From contig CALGMJ010000052.1 of assembly GCA_937958875.1 (NCBI GenBank), forward strand, positions 1 through 42,097: a stretch of DNA of 42,097 nt. Reading direction: 5' to 3'. This DNA is from an uncultured Verrucomicrobiales bacterium (GTDB lineage: Bacteria; Verrucomicrobiota; Verrucomicrobiia; Verrucomicrobiales; Akkermansiaceae). The translations under genes were made by a program, and so were the position numbers. Below the pieces are notes generated by a model, which made no database searches, was not told the DNA's origin, and was given only the letters and a program-made list of their open reading frames with translations. Below, piece after piece: positions 37,654-42,097 of the stretch; positions within the stretch are counted from its first letter, which is position 1, and every line of letters begins with the position of its first letter.

Positions 37654-39606
37654 ATGAGTAAAAAGATTGAGAGCCATCTCACTGAAGACCGAGTCTTTAA
37701 GCCCAGCAAAGAATTCTCCAAAAAAGCACGCATTTCTAGCATGGCGCAATACAAGCGCATGTATCAGGAATCGATCGACAAGCCCGGAACATTCTGGGCT
37801 CGCGAAGCGAAGGAACTCGGGTGGCAGAAAAAGTGGACGAAGGCTCTTGAATGGAAAGCTCCCTACGCGAAGTGGTTTGTCGGTGGAAAAATCAACGTCT
37901 GCGAAAGCTGCGTGGATCGCCATGTCCGTGAAGGACGCGGAAATAAAGCGGCCATCATCTGGGAGGGTGAACCAGGAGAAAACGTCACCCTGACCTACCG
38001 ACAACTACAGCGAGAGGTCTGTAAGTTTGCAAACGTACTCCTCGCTCGCGGTATTAAATCTAAGGACCGAGTTCTCATCTACATGCCCATGGTTCCTGAG
38101 GCCGCCATTGCCATGCTGGCCTGTGCTCGCATCGGCGCAGTCCATTCAGTGGTGTTTGGAGGCTTCTCTGCAGAATCAATTTCTGACCGTCTCGAAGACT
38201 GCAAAGCGAAAGCAGTCATCACAACTGATGGAGGCTATCGCCGAGGTTCCATCGTCCCGCTTAAGGCAAATGTCGATGAGGCTCTGAAACGCTACAAGGA
38301 TGTCGAAACCGTCATCGTCCACCAACGCACTGGGGATAAAGTCACGATGAAAAAAGGGCGTGACGTATACTGGCATGAAGAAGCGGCGCAAGTCTCAGCC
38401 ATTCATGAGCCGAAAGGCTTCGATAGCGAGCATCCCCTCTTTATTCTCTACACCTCCGGCTCTACGGGAAAACCGAAGGGAATTTTACATACTTCCGGAG
38501 GCTACCTCACCGGCGCTTATACCACCTGTAAGTATATCTTCGATATGCAGGAAGACGATGTCTACTGGTGCACCGCTGATGTCGGCTGGATTACAGGTCA
38601 CTCATACATCGTATACGGCCCGCTTGCGAATGGAGTCACTCAAGTGATGTACGAAGGAGCACCGAATTTCCCCGACTTCGGCCGTTTCTGGGATATCGTC
38701 GAAAAATATTCCGTCTCAATTTTCTACACCGCCCCTACCGCGATCCGCGCCTTCATCAAGGCAGGAGATGAATTTCCTGACTCTCGTGACCTCTCCTCTC
38801 TTCGCCTCCTCGGCACCGTAGGTGAACCGATAAATCCTGAAGCATGGATGTGGTATCATGAAAAAATCGGCGGTGGCCGTTGTCCTATTGTCGATACCTG
38901 GTGGCAGACTGAGACCGGCGCGATCATGATTTCGCCTCTGCCCGGCTGCACTCCTACAAAACCCGGAACAGCAACCCTTCCCTTCTTTGGAGTCGATGCC
39001 GCCATCCTAGATGAGACCGGCCAGGAATGCCGTGCTGATGAAGGAGGAAAACTCGTCATCCGTAAGCCGTGGCCCTCCATGCTGCGCACGATCTATGGCG
39101 ATAAGAAACGCTACCGCGATACTTACTGGAACGACTACGATGGGATGTATACCGCCGGGGATGGTGCTCGGACCGATAAAAAAGGAAATTTCTGGATCGT
39201 GGGTCGCCTTGATGATGTTCTGAATGTCTCAGGCCATCGCCTCGGTACGGCAGAGGTCGAAAGTGCCCTCGTATCTCATAAAGTCGTTGCCGAAGCTGCG
39301 GTAGTCGGTCGCCCTCACGAGATCAAAGGCCAAGGTGTCGTAGCCTTCGTCACCCTTAAGGGAAATGCAAAAAGTTCTGATGCTCTCGCCAAAGAACTCA
39401 GGAATCACGTCGGAACTGTCATCGGAGCAATTGCAAAGCCTGATGAGATTTTCTTTACCCCCGCACTTCCAAAAACTCGGTCTGGAAAAATTATGCGTCG
39501 GCTCTTGAAGGAACTGGTCGAGACAGGCAGTGTCTCTGGGAATACAACCACACTTGAAGATCACGAGGTTATCGCCGCTCTGCAAAAGCAAGTCAGCGGA
39601 AAGTAA
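37654..39606 (+). CDS. acs: Acetyl-CoA synthetase (acetate--CoA ligase)
   Basis: 650 residues from the ATG at 37654; an in-frame TTG five codons upstream is less likely. It converts acetate, ATP and CoA to acetyl-CoA. The adenylate-forming core has [20 protein letters not shown], the [19 protein letters not shown] segment specific to Acs, [11 protein letters not shown] and the hinge with [20 protein letters not shown]. The C-terminal [12 protein letters not shown] holds the catalytic Lys that is reversibly acetylated in other bacteria. Length and motifs are standard, so acetate use is predicted. Confidence 0.97.
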   Translation: MSKKIESHLTEDRVFKPSKEFSKKARISSMAQYKRMYQESIDKPGTFWAREAKELGWQKKWTKALEWKAPYAKWFVGGKINVCESCVDRHVREGRGNKAAIIWEGEPGENVTLTYRQLQREVCKFANVLLARGIKSKDRVLIYMPMVPEAAIAMLACARIGAVHSVVFGGFSAESISDRLEDCKAKAVITTDGGYRRGSIVPLKANVDEALKRYKDVETVIVHQRTGDKVTMKKGRDVYWHEEAAQVSAIHEPKGFDSEHPLFILYTSGSTGKPKGILHTSGGYLTGAYTTCKYIFDMQEDDVYWCTADVGWITGHSYIVYGPLANGVTQVMYEGAPNFPDFGRFWDIVEKYSVSIFYTAPTAIRAFIKAGDEFPDSRDLSSLRLLGTVGEPINPEAWMWYHEKIGGGRCPIVDTWWQTETGAIMISPLPGCTPTKPGTATLPFFGVDAAILDETGQECRADEGGKLVIRKPWPSMLRTIYGDKKRYRDTYWNDYDGMYTAGDGARTDKKGNFWIVGRLDDVLNVSGHRLGTAEVESALVSHKVVAEAAVVGRPHEIKGQGVVAFVTLKGNAKSSDALAKELRNHVGTVIGAIAKPDEIFFTPALPKTRSGKIMRRLLKELVETGSVSGNTTTLEDHEVIAALQKQVSGK

Positions 39607-39636
39607 TTTCCTCCGCCCTCTTTCTTTGCTCTCACC

Positions 39637-40512
39637 ATGACTCGCACTCGATACGGACTCGCCATCGTCCTTCAATCCTTCGGACTTTTTCGAAAGATGA
39701 AGCGGATGACGGACGCTGCCGCTGAACTTCACCTCATGCAAGAAGGTGAAGAACTTCTGGGCATTGCTTGCTGGGATAAAATCGAGGGAATCGAAGAGCT
39801 TTCGATGGAGTATTGGAACATTCGTAAAATCGAAAATAAGGCGGCTGAGCTGAATGAAAAGCTAACTGTATCCGAGGAAACCCTCCATCAGGCCCAACAG
39901 CAAAGAGCAACTCTTACCGATCAAAATAAGGATTTAGGCCAAGAGCTTTTCTACCAGCGTGAAGACATCTTCGTGGCAATGGAACAGCTTAATACCTCAC
40001 GCGATGAAGTGATGGAGGAAGCCATGGCTGTAAAACGCCGTTTTGAGGCACTGAAAACCAAGCTCAGCGTCCTCAAAAAAGAGGGAGAAAAAGAACAGAA
40101 TAATATCACCAAAACCTCTTCTGAAATTGATTCCCTTCGTTCTCACTTTAGCTCGCTAAAAGAGCAGATCAGTGACACTGACCGACAACTTGAAGAAAAA
40201 CAAAAGCAACTTCAGGAACTGCAAAATGTCATCGACGAAAAGAATCAGGATAACAAGAGCGACGCCTCAGAAGTCTATGCCCGCATCAGCCAGGCCAATC
40301 GTGAAATCAGCTCTACACGTGCTAAGTTAGGCCTCATGATGGAAGAACGTGGCCAACTCTGCCGCCAAGTTGGCCGCCATCTGAACCTACACGCGAAGAA
40401 CCGCCAATGCCAGGAAGCGTGCAAAAATCATCGGGATCTACTGCAACAGATTGGCCTGCTACGCCGATCGATTCAGTGGAATAAGAAGCTCATTGAACGA
40501 GCTGGAGGCTAA
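39637..40512 (+). CDS. Hypothetical coiled-coil protein
   Basis: 291 residues, not recognised. After a basic N-terminus (TRTRYGLAIVLQSFGLFRKM) and a helical region, residues about 58-235 are a long coiled coil rich in Gln, Glu, Lys and Ser (KAAELNEKLTVSEETLHQAQ and DTDRQLEEKQKQLQELQNVI). The C-terminus has three Cys (CRQVGRHLNLHAKNRQCQEAC). The N-terminal hydrophobic stretch is weak and probably not a membrane anchor. It starts 30 bases after acs. Similar short coiled-coil proteins occur in Verrucomicrobia, but I know of no function. Confidence 0.7.
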   Translation: MTRTRYGLAIVLQSFGLFRKMKRMTDAAAELHLMQEGEELLGIACWDKIEGIEELSMEYWNIRKIENKAAELNEKLTVSEETLHQAQQQRATLTDQNKDLGQELFYQREDIFVAMEQLNTSRDEVMEEAMAVKRRFEALKTKLSVLKKEGEKEQNNITKTSSEIDSLRSHFSSLKEQISDTDRQLEEKQKQLQELQNVIDEKNQDNKSDASEVYARISQANREISSTRAKLGLMMEERGQLCRQVGRHLNLHAKNRQCQEACKNHRDLLQQIGLLRRSIQWNKKLIERAGG

Positions 40513-40629
40513 ATTTCCAACCACCTGCTCATACTTCTATTTTACCCAGCAGAGTTTTCGGCACAGAAGCTGATCCTCCGGTATGACAAGGGAGAAAAAC
40601 AGCAGCATCCGTGGCCGAACACTACTACC

Positions 40630-41187
40630 TTATTCTGATTTAAGGGCAAACTCCGTATCATCGTCGCTCCACATCTTCTGATCCGGCCCAGCGGATCGAA
40701 TATCTGGCAAATAGCCATCTTGGAAATGGAAAAATAATGGCACATTCCAACGATCAACAATCTCGCCATTCTCATTGAGAAATTTTGCCTTTGGAGAAAT
40801 GAAGCGAATTTTATCGTTATTGTTTCCAATTAAAGTCGCAGCAAGCTCCTTGTTCGTCGTCGCAGGCAAATTAGTCCGGCCTTTCAGGATGCTGTTGAAG
40901 TCACCTAACACCTCAAACATCAGCATAAGATCGTCGTGTATCGATAAGCGAGAACTTCCATACCCTCGCATGTATTCTGAAGAAAGATCTTCGAGAATCC
41001 CTTCTGGTAAAGGCTTCTCTTTTTTTGGCTCCTCCTCTTGTCCATCCGCTTTGGCATTTGTTTGAGCTAAATCAGATGAATTACCACCACCTGACTTTTC
41101 GGCATCTGAATCAGAACCAAATCGCATGAAAATAAACAAAACAACCGCAACCAAAATAAGACCAATCACCCCAAAAGATTTTTTCAT
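40630..41187 (-). CDS. Hypothetical anchored protein with pseudopilin-like C-terminus
   Basis: 185 residues from the ATG at 41187. One N-terminal transmembrane segment (about 4-21) with MKK in front, then a Gly/Ser/Glu/Lys-rich linker (24-60). The folded part ends with VDRWNVPLFFHF and RSAGPDQKMWSDDD, a segment like the calcium-loop end of type II secretion pseudopilins (SAGPD ... DD). The prepilin Gly-Phe cleavage site is not clear, so it may be an anchored relative rather than a processed pilin. Promoter candidate at 41206-41234. Confidence 0.65.
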   Translation of the reverse strand: MKKSFGVIGLILVAVVLFIFMRFGSDSDAEKSGGGNSSDLAQTNAKADGQEEEPKKEKPLPEGILEDLSSEYMRGYGSSRLSIHDDLMLMFEVLGDFNSILKGRTNLPATTNKELAATLIGNNNDKIRFISPKAKFLNENGEIVDRWNVPLFFHFQDGYLPDIRSAGPDQKMWSDDDTEFALKSE

Positions 41188-41205
41188 GATAATTTCTGTG
41201 TTCTT

Positions 41206-41234
41206 AAAATAAAGCAATCCCAGACAGGATACAA
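41206..41234 (-). promoter_or_regulatory. Candidate promoter of the gene at 40630-41187
   Basis: Minus-strand TTGTAT (41234-41229), 17 bases, TATTTT (41211-41206), 18 bases before the ATG at 41187. It partly overlaps an imperfect 12-base inverted repeat (41221-41232 with 41243-41254, 10 of 12 paired) that follows the DUF1501 gene. Confidence 0.45.
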
Positions 41235-41293
41235 CTCACTGTGTACCCTATCTGAGATCAACTGATTTTTTAATCGAACGACTTTTGGAAGGC

Positions 41294-42097
41294 TTAACCC
41301 ATGAACCCGATCGGAGATGGGTTACTAGCTGAGTGTCGGTAGAACCTGTTTAGATTCGGGAATACTTCGTCTAATTCTCTCGGTGCGAGGCCAAACCAGA
41401 GGGCGAGTTCAGCAAAGTACTCGTCAACCGAAGTTGTCGGTAACATCCGCCCGTTTGTTCCAACGTCCAGACTATCTGCCTCATCTCCAAGTCTCAATTG
41501 ATTCTGATTTGGATATTGGCCATAGATTCTACGACCTCTCACAGATCCACCGACGATCATACTGTGTCCTCCCCAGGCATGATCGGTCCCACTTCCATTA
41601 CTGCGAAGGGTTCTTCCGAAGTCAGATGCCGTGAACAAGGTCACATTATCCTCCAGGCCTTGAGCAACCATCTCATCCCAGAATGCTTTAATATTCCGAT
41701 CGAGACCGCCGAGTAAGCGATTATGGGTCCCTAAGAGAGTGCCGTGAGTATCAAAGGAAGGTAGAGTAACATAGAAGATTTGTCGGCAATGCCCAAGATC
41801 ACGCCGTGCGTTAATCGTGCGCGCAACAACTCCTAAGTCACCACCTATTCCCGTACTATTACGGGATGAGTCAAAACTTTCAGCAAATTCCGCTGAACTC
41901 TGATAGACCCGTCTCTTATGCTGAACGAATTCATCCATGAGGATGTTATTGGGGTGACGTCCTTCGACCAGAGTATTGGCCACTTGGGTTCTTAGAACGT
42001 CCAGAGAATTACGGCTGTTACTTCCTTCTAAGACAGTAGATCCATTACTATTGACGGTAAAGTTTCCAATATCATTCCCAGTGAGGAAGATGGTCTG
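41294..42097 (-). CDS. DUF1501 family protein, C-terminal part (cut by window edge)
   Basis: The frame is open from the right edge for 267 codons to the TAA at 41294, so the N-terminus, probably with a Tat-type signal, lies outside. DUF1501 proteins have an alkaline-phosphatase/sulfatase-like fold and are common in Planctomycetes and Verrucomicrobia, often next to DUF1800 genes. Visible family motifs are FDTHGTLLGTHNRLLGGLDR, TASDFGRTLRSNGSGTDHAW, GGHSMIVGG and the late TTSVDEYFAELALWFG. Asp and His in FDTHG and DHAWGGH are likely metal ligands. Activity is unproven for the family. Confidence 0.93.
   Translation of the reverse strand, partial: QTIFLTGNDIGNFTVNSNGSTVLEGSNSRNSLDVLRTQVANTLVEGRHPNNILMDEFVQHKRRVYQSSAEFAESFDSSRNSTGIGGDLGVVARTINARRDLGHCRQIFYVTLPSFDTHGTLLGTHNRLLGGLDRNIKAFWDEMVAQGLEDNVTLFTASDFGRTLRSNGSGTDHAWGGHSMIVGGSVRGRRIYGQYPNQNQLRLGDEADSLDVGTNGRMLPTTSVDEYFAELALWFGLAPRELDEVFPNLNRFYRHSASNPSPIGFMG

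Overview
This window looks like part of a chromosome of a Verrucomicrobiota bacterium, probably close to Verrucomicrobiales. The reasoning is from memory of the families, not from a search. It holds the Chlamydiae/Verrucomicrobia-type small basic protein, a DUF1501 protein, a DUF1080 protein, secreted hydrolases with the 'D-x-D-x-DG ... LLEF' plus 'YQIE-S' C-terminal module common in Verrucomicrobia, and a long REP-associated-type transposase. Coding density is high and no gene-free stretch exceeds about 210 bases. There is no CRISPR array, prophage, integron or plasmid module.

Layout. 1-6454 (minus strand) is the conserved translation/transcription operon, read tRNA-Thr, tuf, tRNA-Trp, secE, nusG, rplK, rplA, rplJ, rplL, rpoB; rpoB is cut by the left edge. 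6660-9483: a YmdB-type phosphoesterase diverges from an N-acetylmuramoyl-L-alanine amidase followed by an epimerase-like protein. 9545-10213: a LysM lipoprotein. 10419-13664: a receiver-adenylate cyclase and a PAS-PAS hybrid histidine kinase in tandem. 13661-16947: a RimK-linked protease-like protein, an A-type Fe-S carrier, a membrane protein and a GT51 glycosyltransferase whose transpeptidase half has lost its catalytic motifs. 16958-22309: a Y1 transposase-like protein, a small phosphatase, a zinc dehydrogenase, a YkgJ-type protein and a membrane pseudokinase. 22410-31550: secreted endonuclease/phosphatase-fold protein, lipA, BlaI/M56 sensor pair, DUF1080, an acidic hypothetical, a NahK-like kinase, cysS and a small membrane protein. 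31658-34946: tRNA-Leu, dapB-folK-panB, the small basic protein with a strong terminator, and an RsuA/RluB pseudouridine synthase. 35017-42097: secreted esterase, acs, a coiled-coil protein, an anchored protein and a DUF1501 protein cut by the right edge.

How things fit together. Much of the window is housekeeping: translation, envelope growth (amidase, LysM, GT51), cofactor and lysine precursors (lipoate, folate, pantothenate, diaminopimelate) and acetate activation. Two signalling units stand out: the cyclase/hybrid kinase pair and the pseudokinase/YkgJ pair. Promoters recognised by eye often have a TAGNNT -10 box, and in several genes that box lies only 6-9 bases before the start codon, which suggests leaderless mRNAs. 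Promoters of translation-related units carry a run of G/C just after the -10 box. No defence system or clearly new gene cluster was found; the most unusual items are the dead-transpeptidase GT51 protein, the membrane pseudokinase with an extracytoplasmic tail, and the promoter architecture.
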